Positions 38,317-48,338 are shown, counted from the stretch's first letter. The stretch: 64,000 nt of DNA from CBDFNN01 sp965250215 (GCA_965250215.1 CBDFNN010000004.1:62001-126000), one strand, 5' to 3'. The notes: a model not told the origin generated them from the sequence alone. A program made the numbers and translations.

Positions 38317-39249
38317 ATGAGCCGAACTAACATCCCTTCCCTATTCGCTAAAGGCCTCGCTATGGGCGCTGCCAATGTAATCCCGGGGGTATCTGGGGGT
38401 ACAATCGCACTGATAACGGGGATCTATGAGCGACTAATCAATGCGTTAAAGTCGATCGATCTAGACGCGATAAAGCTCCTCTTGAAGCTTGACATCAAAG
38501 GCCTATGGGAAAAGGTGGACGGGACTTTTCTTGCCGCCGTGTTGGGTGGAGTCCTCATCAGCATCGTCAGTCTAGCAAAGATTCTAGAGTTCGCACTTGA
38601 AGAGTACGAGACATTGACTATGGCCTTTTTCTTCGGGCTTATTCTTCTGTCGATTTACTACGTTGGCAAGAAAGTCCGAGATTGGAGCGCCAAAAGTACA
38701 ATGGCTCTGATTATCGGGGCGGCCATTGCAGCAGGCATAGCCTTCCTTGCTCCGGCCACGGAGAGTAGCTCGTTTTTCTATGTTTTCTTATGCGGTATCG
38801 TTGGCATCTGTAGCATGATTCTGCCGGGGCTATCGGGCTCATTCATTCTCATCATAATGGGCAACTACGCTCTTGTACTCGGAGCCATCTCTTCCTTCGA
38901 TATGGGTATTCTTGTCCCACTAGGCCTGGGTTGCGTATTTGGGTTGGTCGCCTTTTCTCACCTCATATCCTGGATTTTCAAAAACTACTATGATGAGACG
39001 ATCGCTCTCATGACTGGATTTATTCTCGGCTCGCTTGCAGTTATTTGGCCTTGGAAGAAAGCTGTGCTATTGAGGGTCTCAGGTAGTGATGGTGCGCCCA
39101 AAGACGTTATCTCTGGCTACGAATGGATGATGCCGGACATCGGTCTCACTGAGACTTGGATCGGAATGGCTTTGATCATTGTGGGCGCTCTAAGCATTTG
39201 GTTTACGGAGCGACTTGGAAACGAAGAGGAGCCCCCAAGTGCAAAGTAG
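38317..39249 (+). CDS. DUF368 membrane protein, candidate undecaprenyl-phosphate translocase
   Basis: 310 residues from the ATG at 38317. A TTG 33 bases upstream would add an 11-residue polar leader and is less likely. The first motif NVIPGVSGGTIALITGIYE (about 20-38) and the second LPGLSGSFILIIMGNY (about 165-180) are the two conserved DUF368 loops, each at the start of a membrane helix pair, about nine helices in total. The family has recently been assigned as PopT-type C55-phosphate recyclers in the cell-wall cycle. The C-terminus is charged and cytoplasmic. Its promoter lies back to back with cdaA. Confidence 0.85.
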   Translation: MSRTNIPSLFAKGLAMGAANVIPGVSGGTIALITGIYERLINALKSIDLDAIKLLLKLDIKGLWEKVDGTFLAAVLGGVLISIVSLAKILEFALEEYETLTMAFFFGLILLSIYYVGKKVRDWSAKSTMALIIGAAIAAGIAFLAPATESSSFFYVFLCGIVGICSMILPGLSGSFILIIMGNYALVLGAISSFDMGILVPLGLGCVFGLVAFSHLISWIFKNYYDETIALMTGFILGSLAVIWPWKKAVLLRVSGSDGAPKDVISGYEWMMPDIGLTETWIGMALIIVGALSIWFTERLGNEEEPPSAK

Positions 39250-39250
39250 C

Positions 39251-40447
39251 TTAGTGATCCTTTCTACCAGGATGACGCGGACCGGCAAAAGATACTCCTC
39301 CAAATCTTTCTTCCAAGCCAAAAAAATCAGCGACCGAGGCCGCGTGATCCACAAAGCTTGAGCGAACACCTAGGTCCCTTACGCCGCCACTCTGTTGGCA
39401 AAGGAGCAGAGGGACATATTCTCTTGTATGATCCGTCCCTGGATAGCTAGGATCATTACCATGATCTGCCGTGATACATAAGGCATCTTCCTTGCGCATG
39501 GAAGCCAAGATGGCCGGCACGGCCCTATCAAATTCCTCCAGAGACTCGGCAAATCCCTCCGGATTATTCCTATGTCCGAATTCCTGATCAAAATCGATCA
39601 GGTTGACCCACATGAATGTATCCTCATCGGGTCTGCACTCACTTATCGCTGACAAAGTCTTCTTTATTCCGATCTCATTCCTGCCTGTCTTAATAAATCT
39701 ATCGAAACCAAGCCAGTCAAAAAGCGAGGCCACCTTCCCAACACTAATCGTGTGTACTCCCTTTTCTTGCAGGCAAGACTGCAGACATTTCTTCTTTGGT
39801 TTTAAGGAATAGTCCTTCCGATGGTCTGAATGGCGAGTAAAATTCCCGGGTTCACCAGAAAATGGCCGAGCAATAACTCGTCCAACGCTAAAGTCACCCA
39901 CACAGATTTCCGTCCTCATGACTTCACAGATTTCATAGAGCTTTTCAAGGGGGATCACATCTAGATGAGTAGCAATCTGAACCACAGAGTCGGCCGATGT
40001 ATAGATAATGGGTTGGCCGCTTTTGAGGTGTTCTCCACCGAAATCTTCCAGCACGGTTGTGCCTGAAGTCGGCATGAGGCTGAGGCCTCTGTCGAATCCT
40101 GTCTTTTCGAGAAATCGATCGGCTAATTCTGAGGGAATACCGTTGGGAAAAGTAGGAAAGGGCTTGTCTAAGAGGATCCCGGCGAGCTCCCAGTGCCCCG
40201 TCGTGCTGTCTTTCCCGACGCTCGCCTCTGCCATTTTTCCATAAGAGGCAAGGCAGGCTTTCATCGGTCCGACGCCTTCAAGTTGAGCGATGTTGCCGAG
40301 ACCAAGCATTTTCAGGTTCGGAAGACTCGGTTTGCAGCGAGCCAATACATGACCAAGGGTATGCGATCCTTCATCGCCATAACTCTTCGCATCGGGAAGG
40401 TGACCTATCCCAACACCGTCCAATACGATGCTAAGCCATAGCGCCAC
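39251..40447 (-). CDS. deoB: Phosphopentomutase
   Basis: 398 residues. The metal-ligand and nucleophile sites of the alkaline-phosphatase superfamily are present: an Asp in IVLDGVGIG near the N-terminus, then DSTTGHWE (about 80-87, with the phosphate-accepting Thr), IDFDQEFGHRNN (about 285-296) and ITADHGNDPS (about 327-336). It interconverts ribose-1-phosphate and ribose-5-phosphate. Full length. It converges with the DUF368 gene, leaving a single base between the stops. Confidence 0.93.
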   Translation of the reverse strand: MALWLSIVLDGVGIGHLPDAKSYGDEGSHTLGHVLARCKPSLPNLKMLGLGNIAQLEGVGPMKACLASYGKMAEASVGKDSTTGHWELAGILLDKPFPTFPNGIPSELADRFLEKTGFDRGLSLMPTSGTTVLEDFGGEHLKSGQPIIYTSADSVVQIATHLDVIPLEKLYEICEVMRTEICVGDFSVGRVIARPFSGEPGNFTRHSDHRKDYSLKPKKKCLQSCLQEKGVHTISVGKVASLFDWLGFDRFIKTGRNEIGIKKTLSAISECRPDEDTFMWVNLIDFDQEFGHRNNPEGFAESLEEFDRAVPAILASMRKEDALCITADHGNDPSYPGTDHTREYVPLLLCQQSGGVRDLGVRSSFVDHAASVADFFGLEERFGGVSFAGPRHPGRKDH

Positions 40448-40454
40448 AAGTTAC

Positions 40455-42023
40455 CTAGGATACAAGAATGGTATTTTCGCCAGTTTGATAAGCTTCTTTG
40501 AAAGCCTGTCCGGCGGATACTCGGAAGGATTCCGAACTTTGATGTATAGTTGAGAGGCAAGCTGCTCCTATTATGACTTCACCAGGAATGTCATAGGATG
40601 AATCAGCGAAATGATATTGAGCTTGATTGATCCAGTCTTCAACGTCTTCTACGATTCCTCTTATAAATACACCGAAGGCCATCTTTCCCACACGCTCCAC
40701 CCTACCCGTTCCTTCAATACGCTCGAGGTCCTTTCTCATCAGATGTTCGATTTCAGCAAGATGATCATCTTCCAGCTTCTGATACTCTTCTGTCTGAACA
40801 TGTATTAATGCTAAAGCTAAAGGGGTCTCCGTTTTTCTCGCTCGGCTTACCTCTTCTTCAATGATCATGTTATATGGCTCATCGCTCGACAATGTCACAA
40901 GTCTTAGTGGCTCCGCTGGGATGTAGTCACCCCGGGCTTCAGTTTCTTCTCTGATGTGGAATCCACCGTGAACAGAAAGCATTTCGCCAAGAAGTCGTCC
41001 TGAGTTTTCGAGTATATCGAATTCGTCTGCTGAGAAAGGCTCATCACCTTCGGCAACATCAGCTAAAAGATGCGCAGCTAGTTCTCCATCTAAATATATA
41101 GGACAGACTACAAGGTCGGTCAGGGGTAAGGACTCCGTATAATAACCGAGGTCTTTTCCAGTAATGCTACCGTCTTGTACTTCAATACGCAGTGTGTCCT
41201 GACCGGTAAAGTCTGCAAGGAAATAGGAATCGTATGGAAATCGCGACGAGCGGCGAACGAATTTTGAATCGGAAAGAACATCCAAAACCCTGAATTCTCG
41301 TCGTGAATGATCAACCCGAAGAAGACATAGCGTACTAGCGCTACTGGCAGTTCTTACGGATTCAAGAAATGGTCGAACTAGTTCGTTGGACACTGCTCCC
41401 GTTTCGGCGACCGGTCCATTCATTGGCGCGCCGTCTCCTGAGACCTCGTTGATATCTATTTCAGAACTCAATTCCGGATCTACAAGAGGTGCGAATCTGC
41501 CATCGTCAAGACCATCACCTAGCGACTCCAGCTCCTCTTTTGAGCTTGACATACCGTCACCTGAGGTTCCACCAATTGGGTCAGATTTGGGTAGCGATTT
41601 TTCATCCTCGATCATCCAATTTGGCTTGTCCTCATTTTTCGATATAGGTTTTGCCTTTCCTATCACGTCGAGGGAAGAATCGACGAGAGAAATATTCTCA
41701 ATTGGGGGTGAGGACATCTGCACTTCGGTCATAATGCCTTTGTCCTCCGGCACCTTTTCGCTAGCCAGATTGGACTGGGATCCGGCCTCTCTCACTTCTA
41801 GAATTCCCAGGTCTCGTAATGTCTTGTCCTTTGTCTGTGATTCACTGACTGGTGCAGCGGTTTTTGATTTGTGTTTTCGCCTCTGGTCTCTAGCACCTAT
41901 GATGAAAGTGATCAGCACCACTAAAAATAGGATGACTGCGCCGGCGATTAAAAGTGGGTCTTGAAATATCAAAGCTAAAGCGGCAACAATGAATAGCAAT
42001 CCACCTGAGACAAATCGAATCAT
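40455..42023 (-). CDS. Membrane-anchored GAF protein with a degenerate GGDEF domain
   Basis: 522 residues: two short hydrophobic helices at the N-terminus (about 1-45), a long low-complexity Ser/Glu/Pro linker (about 50-215), a GAF-like domain (about 215-355) and a C-terminal domain (about 375-520) with the GGDEF layout. The signature position reads GKMAFGVFIRG, so the catalytic GG(D/E)EF is gone and diguanylate cyclase activity is not expected. It may sense a ligand through GAF and signal by contact. It lies upstream of deoB on the same strand with a 7-base gap, probably in one transcript. Confidence 0.75.
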   Translation of the reverse strand: MIRFVSGGLLFIVAALALIFQDPLLIAGAVILFLVVLITFIIGARDQRRKHKSKTAAPVSESQTKDKTLRDLGILEVREAGSQSNLASEKVPEDKGIMTEVQMSSPPIENISLVDSSLDVIGKAKPISKNEDKPNWMIEDEKSLPKSDPIGGTSGDGMSSSKEELESLGDGLDDGRFAPLVDPELSSEIDINEVSGDGAPMNGPVAETGAVSNELVRPFLESVRTASSASTLCLLRVDHSRREFRVLDVLSDSKFVRRSSRFPYDSYFLADFTGQDTLRIEVQDGSITGKDLGYYTESLPLTDLVVCPIYLDGELAAHLLADVAEGDEPFSADEFDILENSGRLLGEMLSVHGGFHIREETEARGDYIPAEPLRLVTLSSDEPYNMIIEEEVSRARKTETPLALALIHVQTEEYQKLEDDHLAEIEHLMRKDLERIEGTGRVERVGKMAFGVFIRGIVEDVEDWINQAQYHFADSSYDIPGEVIIGAACLSTIHQSSESFRVSAGQAFKEAYQTGENTILVS

Positions 42024-42221
42024 ATGTGCACCTTTATATTGGATAGCAGTGGGCTACTATCTCTCAAAAAAACGTCTTCAAACATTTTCACGACTGATCC
42101 GTTGTCGAGTCGGGTTTTACAGGACGAAATGCCGAGACATTTCGATAATTAACTCACCCTGAAGATACATTCAGGAAACATCCATCCCAACAATTCCAAA
42201 GCCTACTAACTGTCAAAACAC

Positions 42222-42554
42222 ATGGATTCGTACTATAAACCAGAACATTTACCAAAATTTGGCACAATTGCCGAAGGAAACAAAGAGTTAGCCGACCTAT
42301 TCTTCGCGTATTACGGAAAAGTCTTCGAAGAGGGAGCCCTGACAAAACGCGAGAAAGCTCTAATTGCCTTGGCCGTATCCCACACAGTTCAGTGTCCATA
42401 TTGCATTGATGCTTACAGTAACGGATGCCTCGAAAATGGCTCTGACTTAGAGGAGATGACAGAAGCGATTCATGTCGCAACAGCCATTCGTGGAGGAGCA
42501 TCGCTCGTTCACGGTACGCAGATGTTGGATCACGTTAAAGAAACGATGATGTAA
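42222..42554 (+). CDS. Arsenosugar-associated carboxymuconolactone-decarboxylase-fold protein
   Basis: 110 residues. The CMD/AhpD motif is CPYCIDAY (C-x2-C, about 65-72), followed by AIHVATAIRGGASLVHG. The short length and the position directly before arsS fit the arsenosugar-cluster CMD family member. Such proteins use the Cys pair in redox or ring-opening chemistry; the role here is not known. The start is ATG 42222, with no SD. The gap to arsS is about 160 bases and contains repeated words. Confidence 0.85.
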   Translation: MDSYYKPEHLPKFGTIAEGNKELADLFFAYYGKVFEEGALTKREKALIALAVSHTVQCPYCIDAYSNGCLENGSDLEEMTEAIHVATAIRGGASLVHGTQMLDHVKETMM

Positions 42555-42718
42555 ACTGGTCACTGGCTGACTGGTAATATTGTTTTTCTCTTTGCATGTG
42601 TATCAATATTGTGACCATTAATTAGATACCTAGATCGGAATTGAATCAAATATTTCCAAGAGAGAACAATGCTAATCCACTAGCTAGCCAATAGGCTAGT
42701 AAGCTAGAAAGTTAGATC

Positions 42719-43828
42719 ATGATTGATATAAATGTCTTGAGCCGAGAGCTCATGGAGGCCGATGGAGGGCCAAAGAGAACTACAAGTTTATTGTCGCGGC
42801 AAGTACCCCTGGTTCAGCCAAGTGTACAGTTGGACATTCTCCACAAAATCGACTTAAACGGCGGAGGGAATTTTGCCAAGAAGATCGCAGAAACCGGATG
42901 GACTAGACTTAGCCCGTCCAAGCTCGAAATTTTCCAGATCAATCTAGGAAAGCTCTGCAATATGACATGCAGGCATTGCCATGTAGACTCAGGTCCTGAT
43001 CGTGTACATGAGAACATGGATCGTGAGACAGTGGATGCTTGTTTGCGGGCCCTCGAGATTTCCGGAGCCCATTCCGTTGACCTGACGGGGGGAGCCCCGG
43101 AGCTAAATCCGAATTTTGAGTACCTGATCGATGAATGCGTATCCAAAGGCAAGCACGTCATGGATCGATGCAATCTGACTATCCTAACAGTGCGTCGATA
43201 TCAGCATTTGCCCGAGTGGTTGGCAGAGCGTGGTGTTGAGGTCATTTGCTCACTTCCCCATTATCGGAAAATGAATACCGATGCTCAGCGTGGAGATGGT
43301 ACTTACGAAAAATCGCTTAAGGCACTTCGAAAGCTAAATGAGGCCGGATACGGACAGGGCGATCCGAATAAGATTTTGACTCTGGTAACAAATCCCGTTG
43401 GTGCTTTTTTATCGAGTAGCCAAGGAGACCTTGAGGCAACTTGGAAGAGTAACTTAGAGAGAAATCACGGTGTTCAATTTGATCGATTAATTGCGATCAA
43501 CAACATGCCTATTTCTCGATACTTGGAGTGGCTCGAAGAGTCCGGCAATACTCAAGTCTATATGGAGCGCTTAGTAAATGCCTATAATCCATCGACGATT
43601 GAAGGGCTCATGTGCAGGAATACAATATCCGTCTCGTGGGATGGTAAACTCTATGATTGCGACTTCAACCAAATGTTGGAGATGGAGGTAGATCTTCCGG
43701 ATGGGTCGGTGCCACGGGTTCAGGATTTCAATCTGGAAATGTTAGCACAAAGGCAGATTCGGACCGAGCGTCATTGCTATGGGTGTACAGCTGGATCTGG
43801 GTCTTCTTGTGGCGGGGAAATAGCCTAG
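42719..43828 (+). CDS. arsS: Arsenosugar biosynthesis radical SAM protein ArsS
   Basis: 369 residues. The radical SAM cluster C80-x3-C84-x2-C87 is in LCNMTCRHCHVDSGP, followed by the glycine-rich VDLTGGAPEL. The C-terminal twitch/SPASM-like part has MCRNTISVSWDGKLYDCDFNQML and HCYGCTAGSGSSCGGEIA. ArsS with a CMD partner occurs in arsenosugar pathways that build on dimethylarsinoyl groups. The ArsM methyltransferase that makes those groups is not adjacent and must be elsewhere. A run of CTAG-rich words (GGCTAGTAAGCTAG) touches the ATG. Confidence 0.93.
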   Translation: MIDINVLSRELMEADGGPKRTTSLLSRQVPLVQPSVQLDILHKIDLNGGGNFAKKIAETGWTRLSPSKLEIFQINLGKLCNMTCRHCHVDSGPDRVHENMDRETVDACLRALEISGAHSVDLTGGAPELNPNFEYLIDECVSKGKHVMDRCNLTILTVRRYQHLPEWLAERGVEVICSLPHYRKMNTDAQRGDGTYEKSLKALRKLNEAGYGQGDPNKILTLVTNPVGAFLSSSQGDLEATWKSNLERNHGVQFDRLIAINNMPISRYLEWLEESGNTQVYMERLVNAYNPSTIEGLMCRNTISVSWDGKLYDCDFNQMLEMEVDLPDGSVPRVQDFNLEMLAQRQIRTERHCYGCTAGSGSSCGGEIA

Positions 43829-43935
43829 GAAGTGTCTAGTTTACTTGGGTATATTTTCTTGACCATTCTCAATTCAGGGTGATCAATAAGCTAGGAAAGG
43901 TCGTGGGTCAGGTTTCATGTACAAAAATGGAACAT

Positions 43936-44226
43936 CTAATTGTCTCGACGGCTGTCAATCTTCAGATAGTGTGGTGTTGACTCCTTAATTAAGGGATTCG
44001 GGTCACCTTGGATGTCCTTCGTCTTTTCCTGCAGAAGTTTGAACTGTAAGCGAGCGTTCTCTTCTGACTGCAGAATGATCAAGTCCGATTTTAGTCTTAG
44101 GTATTCGATTTCTTGAGGTCTTTCAACGAGATCGATATCCTCTCGCTCGATTCCCTTGATATGATCATCTACAGCTCTCTCGATAAGTTCTGGCCTTGAT
44201 TCCTTTTCTCTGTTTTTGCTGCCCAT
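43936..44226 (-). CDS. Small charged helical protein, unknown
   Basis: 96 residues, strongly charged and predicted to be mostly helical or coiled-coil (DLVERPQEIEYLRLKSDLII, then EENARLQFKLLQEKTKD). No signal peptide, membrane helix or motif is present. It lies about 110 bases after the ECF sigma gene on the same strand. Without a family match I cannot give a function, and chance is possible, but the composition looks like a real cytoplasmic protein. Confidence 0.5.
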   Translation of the reverse strand: MGSKNREKESRPELIERAVDDHIKGIEREDIDLVERPQEIEYLRLKSDLIILQSEENARLQFKLLQEKTKDIQGDPNPLIKESTPHYLKIDSRRDN

Positions 44227-44333
44227 GGTCTCGAATATTAGATCTCATTATTGACCTATGCATTGAGTACATAGCTCCTCTTTATGTATAAAGACACATT
44301 TTTGCTCTTGGCATAACATTAAACGGTGGACGG

Positions 44334-44975
44334 TTACTGTCTTTCATTTAGAAAGTCCTCTCTTAGCTCCGAGAGTCGCGAATCTGATCTAAGGGCATTC
44401 GTGATTTTGTGGCAATAGGCTCTGACAGTTTGAATTTCCAAACCCGTGGTATTACAGATTTCATCGTAAGGCATGTTATACACAAATCTGAGGTTGGCGA
44501 TTTTCTTTAGATGCTGAGGGAGAAGCATGATAGCTTTCTTGATGGCATCGAGAATAACGGGTAGGTCCAGTTCTTCCTTGATCTCATCTAAGAGTTCATC
44601 TCCCGGTTGGAGCTCGACTAGTTTCGATCCTTTTACATCCCTAAGAAAGTTCTTGAGGCTATTGCGAGAAACGGACAAGACCCAACCTGCAACACTCATC
44701 GGATTTCGGATGGCACCGAACTTATTCCAACATCGAAGGAATGTTTTTTCTAAAAGAGATTCGAAGGCCTCCGAGTCTTTCAAACCATATCGAAGAAATT
44801 GCTGCAGCAGGTATCGGCGGATATAACAGTATGCCCAAAGTTGGAGCTGGTGTTGGGTTTGTGAATCTCCCTTTTCGATCCACTTTGTGTAGCTAGATGC
44901 GAGGGACTCGAAATCGTCGAGCTCGAATTTTAACCGTTTGACGAGATTGCTTTGCTGTAGTCTTTCTATGCTCAT
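44334..44975 (-). CDS. ECF-type RNA polymerase sigma factor
   Basis: 213 residues. Region 2 (about 40-110) has YCYIRRYLLQQFLRYG and SLLEKTFLRCWNKFGAIRNP, with a following VAGWVLSVSRNSLKNFLRD; region 4 (about 140-195) has LPQHLKKIANLRFVYNMPYDEI and a helix-turn-helix (TTGLEIQTVRAYCHKIT). It recognises promoters in response to a signal usually held by an anti-sigma factor. No such gene is adjacent, only the small charged protein. The start is ATG 44975. Confidence 0.85.
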   Translation of the reverse strand: MSIERLQQSNLVKRLKFELDDFESLASSYTKWIEKGDSQTQHQLQLWAYCYIRRYLLQQFLRYGLKDSEAFESLLEKTFLRCWNKFGAIRNPMSVAGWVLSVSRNSLKNFLRDVKGSKLVELQPGDELLDEIKEELDLPVILDAIKKAIMLLPQHLKKIANLRFVYNMPYDEICNTTGLEIQTVRAYCHKITNALRSDSRLSELREDFLNERQ

Positions 44976-45042
44976 AGGGGAAATGATTGGGACGTCGGGC
45001 GTCTATTGTATCATTCGCATTCTGGTCAGAAAGTGCGACAAA

Positions 45043-45093
45043 GAGGGGCTGAGGGGCTGAGGGGCTGAGGGGCTGAGGGGCTGAGGGGCTGAG
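45043..45093 (+). repeat. Octamer array GAGGGGCT, 6 copies plus 3 bases
   Basis: Six perfect tandem copies, about 70 bases upstream of the sigma-factor start and in the 3' region of the large secreted-protein gene. The same octamer in the same orientation forms a 12-copy array on the other side of that gene. Confidence 0.92.
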
Positions 45094-45254
45094 AAATATA
45101 TTTTTTACACTTGGGCCTTGTCAAGTGAATACTGCAATTTCTTGCAAACCGGGGATTCCCTTTAGACTTCTAGCGATCCAAGTGATCTTCGTCCTAGGGC
45201 CAACTTAACCCATCATGACGTAATGGAGATCTTGAATAAAAAACCAACAAGAGA

Positions 45255-48200
45255 CTATCGAACTATCGTGACGGGAAAGACCGACCGATTTTGATCTCTA
45301 TTTTCAACAACCAAATAGTATACTCCCACGGGCAAGTCATCTATTTTAAACTTAGCCAAATGCATTCCTGGACCGAGCGACGCTATCGTCTTTACTGATC
45401 TGCCCAAGGCGTCGAAAAGATAGATCGATTCCGCTATCACCTTTCCCATAGAAATATTCAGAATCGAGATTGCAGGATTTGGATAGATTTCTATTTCTTG
45501 GTCTAACGGGATTTCGATGTGCGCATCAATGGTCGTCTTTGTGCCTGTGGTAAATTTCCAAACCGGGGACCATAGAGGGGATTGACCTTGATCGTTTTGC
45601 CCCTTCACGCGCCACCAATAATCCTTGTTAGGCTCGAGGTCCGCAAGAAAAATACTGGTATCTGCAATGGCTACGGTTTCCTCAACGCTACCGGAAAAGT
45701 CGTCTGTGTCAGATAGCTGCAAGCGGTAGGTCGAGCTATTTGCAGCGGCCATCCACGAAATAGTTAGCATGGTGTCTCTTCGGGTCGCATTGTTTTCAGG
45801 AGATGAAAGAGAGACATTTGACGGGAATAAGCCTGGAATTATGGTCGAGAAGGAAAACACCTCTGACCATTCTGAAGAAACTCCTGCTGCGTTTTGCCCT
45901 CGCACGCGCCAATAGTAGGTGCTACTCACTTGAAGAACAGGATCTCGCAGGACTATAAAGGTAGTTGCAACAGAGGTCGAATCAACGAGGAGAGAATCGA
46001 ATCCAGAATTATCGGCCACCTGAACCCAGTAGTCTAAGGTACTCGTGGCAGTCATCCAGTCGATTTGAACTGGTATAAATCGTCCCAAGGCACCATTCTC
46101 GGGAGATAAAAGGGTAACCACGGCAGGAAGCGGATTGGCTATTGTTTTAAAGGTCCAAGTTGGTGACCAGTCTGCCTCGGCAATATTATTTCTGGGCCTA
46201 ACTCTCCAGAAGTAGTCTTGATTTTTCTCCAAAGGTCCAGCTTGAAAGAGTGTTGAATCAACTGATAAGCTGTCGTGGACAAGCGAAGAAAAAGCATCGT
46301 CTGTAGCTAGCTGAAAATGATAGTAAGTAGCATGGATCGCAGCCTGCCAGGAAAACTCGATGTCCAAGTCGGCATCCACGTCATTGTCACTTGGCGCGAG
46401 AAGATTAGTGGTCCCAGGGGGATCACATACGGCTCTGGTGTCAACAATCGTATCGATCTCCATTCCATTATTTGCAACAATATTGTCAATGGTAAAATCA
46501 TCTGTTACGCTGGTGTTAGAAATCGATATGGAAAAAGATTGATCACCAAGACCCCATTGCGCAGATCTGCTGTTCCTGTTGGCAAAAACATTGTCCAAAA
46601 AATTTCCTCCCGCTCCATCACCTTCCTGTGTATCAAATCCATAAACCTCAGCCGCGAAAGTATCCGTCACGGGAGAATCGATTATGATGCAGTTGTTGCT
46701 GTGACTTCCCCCTGCTGAGAAAATAACGGCCTTTCCGGACGGAGATATTTCCGTACCCACGCCTAAAACCGTGCTCCTGAAATCATTGTTATTGGATGAC
46801 CAGTCTACCCTTTCATTGCTCCCTCCAACTCCGTTTCCGTTGGCACGGCCTTGCAATCCTGAATAGCGGAAATCTTTGAAATTATTGTTCGTAAAACTAT
46901 AGCGACCTTGAAAATCGAAGTTGTCTCCTTGAGCAAAGTTTTCGAAAGAAATATGTCGCCAAGCTCCCTCGAAGGAGTTCTGGTCGACGATGGCGTTGCC
47001 GATGGATCTGAGTTGTAGAATTCCTGGAGTGAAAAAGAAATCGAATTCGGGTAGACCTGCCAACTCCAGATCTGTAACCTTCATTTCGTTGTTTGTGAAT
47101 TCAAAATCGATAACCCCTTGCACGTCCCAATAGGTGTTCTCGCCCAGGTTGTCGCGAATAATTACCTCTCTGATAGCTTGGTCGCCCGCTCCAACGCGAA
47201 TGCGATTCCTTTTGGTATTGGTTAGGGTATTGTTTCTGATTTCGACTGTTTGAGAATTGCTCGGATCTGAATGAAGCACGTTCTTCCATAGGACAACGAA
47301 GCCTTCAGTGTTCATTGCAATATTATTTTGAATGATGACCGTTTCGGCATTCGGATCATCTGTCATGTTTATGGCGGAGACAGGCAGATCGGAAAAGGTA
47401 TTGCCTTCGATGACAACGCTTCCAACTCCTCCACCCCACGCAATTGCTCCTGAGGCTTGACCTTGGCGTTCGAATTCCTGATTCAATCGCGAGATCGTAT
47501 TGTTAATTATGCTGATTTCTCCTGATCCTGTGAGACCGGTACCCGATATGTTCGCAAAGACTCCCGACCCATCACTTGCCGTAATATTTGAAACGAGACC
47601 TCCATCGGCATTATTTGCAAATCGAATAAAGTCTCCAGGAATGTTCCTTACCTCACCGTCCGTGATTTTGGGGTTTTCTCCATTGGCAATTACAAGAACC
47701 GACGTGTCCCATTTTATTATCGTGTTGTTATTGGCATAATTTCCGTCGAATACAAAGTTCTTGACGGTTACACCACTTGTCGAAATATGTACGAGAGGTC
47801 CATCGCTAGTCATTGTGGCATTGGCCAAGGGTTCTTCGACTGACGACTGGGTCTTTACCAAATTCCCCGTGATCGATTGTATGCGTAGAGCACCGGTGGA
47901 GACGTCGTATCCACCATTCGAAGAAACGGAAATCCACATACCCTCTAGAAATTGAGAAGCATCCTGTAGCTCCCAATTGCCTGCACCGGTGTAGGCCACA
48001 ACAGCACTTACGACCTCATCGCACTTCTTTAGCGTTGCGCCTTGGAAGTCAAGAGTCTGGTTTATTTCGGGTTGCAAAGGTTGACATGACAGGTAAGTCT
48101 TCCCTGGGGTAAACAATATCTCAGCTCCTGCTCCCGCGGCGTTGATCGCTGCCGATATAGCCATAAAGTCATCTGAGATTCCGTCGCCCATGGCTCCATG

Positions 48201-48299
48201 AGAATCGACATTTACTTGGCCAAATAAGTTTGAAAGGCCGAGACACAGAGTTAACGATAGGGTAATGAGGTTTTTCAATTCAACAGGATTTTGGTGCAA
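45255..48299 (-). CDS. Large secreted beta-helix and FN3 protein with T9SS sorting domain
   Basis: 1014 residues. A signal peptide (ending LFGQ) is followed by a pectate-lyase-like start (VNVDSHGAMGDGISDDFMAI), right-handed beta-helix coils (about 60-600), then three FN3-like modules (about 620-920) with the recurring pair YYHFQLATDD.F / YYWRVR.N. The C-terminal 80 residues are a T9SS type A sorting domain (EIYPNPAISILNI...LFDALGRSV...GVYYLVVENRD). The protein should be exported and attached to the cell surface through T9SS, and may act on or bind polysaccharide. Both ends of the gene are flanked by GAGGGGCT arrays. Confidence 0.9.
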   Translation of the reverse strand: MHQNPVELKNLITLSLTLCLGLSNLFGQVNVDSHGAMGDGISDDFMAISAAINAAGAGAEILFTPGKTYLSCQPLQPEINQTLDFQGATLKKCDEVVSAVVAYTGAGNWELQDASQFLEGMWISVSSNGGYDVSTGALRIQSITGNLVKTQSSVEEPLANATMTSDGPLVHISTSGVTVKNFVFDGNYANNNTIIKWDTSVLVIANGENPKITDGEVRNIPGDFIRFANNADGGLVSNITASDGSGVFANISGTGLTGSGEISIINNTISRLNQEFERQGQASGAIAWGGGVGSVVIEGNTFSDLPVSAINMTDDPNAETVIIQNNIAMNTEGFVVLWKNVLHSDPSNSQTVEIRNNTLTNTKRNRIRVGAGDQAIREVIIRDNLGENTYWDVQGVIDFEFTNNEMKVTDLELAGLPEFDFFFTPGILQLRSIGNAIVDQNSFEGAWRHISFENFAQGDNFDFQGRYSFTNNNFKDFRYSGLQGRANGNGVGGSNERVDWSSNNNDFRSTVLGVGTEISPSGKAVIFSAGGSHSNNCIIIDSPVTDTFAAEVYGFDTQEGDGAGGNFLDNVFANRNSRSAQWGLGDQSFSISISNTSVTDDFTIDNIVANNGMEIDTIVDTRAVCDPPGTTNLLAPSDNDVDADLDIEFSWQAAIHATYYHFQLATDDAFSSLVHDSLSVDSTLFQAGPLEKNQDYFWRVRPRNNIAEADWSPTWTFKTIANPLPAVVTLLSPENGALGRFIPVQIDWMTATSTLDYWVQVADNSGFDSLLVDSTSVATTFIVLRDPVLQVSSTYYWRVRGQNAAGVSSEWSEVFSFSTIIPGLFPSNVSLSSPENNATRRDTMLTISWMAAANSSTYRLQLSDTDDFSGSVEETVAIADTSIFLADLEPNKDYWWRVKGQNDQGQSPLWSPVWKFTTGTKTTIDAHIEIPLDQEIEIYPNPAISILNISMGKVIAESIYLFDALGRSVKTIASLGPGMHLAKFKIDDLPVGVYYLVVENRDQNRSVFPVTIVR

Positions 48300-48338
48300 T
48301 AACCTAGTTCGACGAATGATACGGAAAAATCGGGGGCC

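Noticed and set aside
41386..41964. 192-codon plus-strand frame
   Set aside because: It mirrors the low-complexity linker of the GAF protein; Ser/Pro-rich, no motif.
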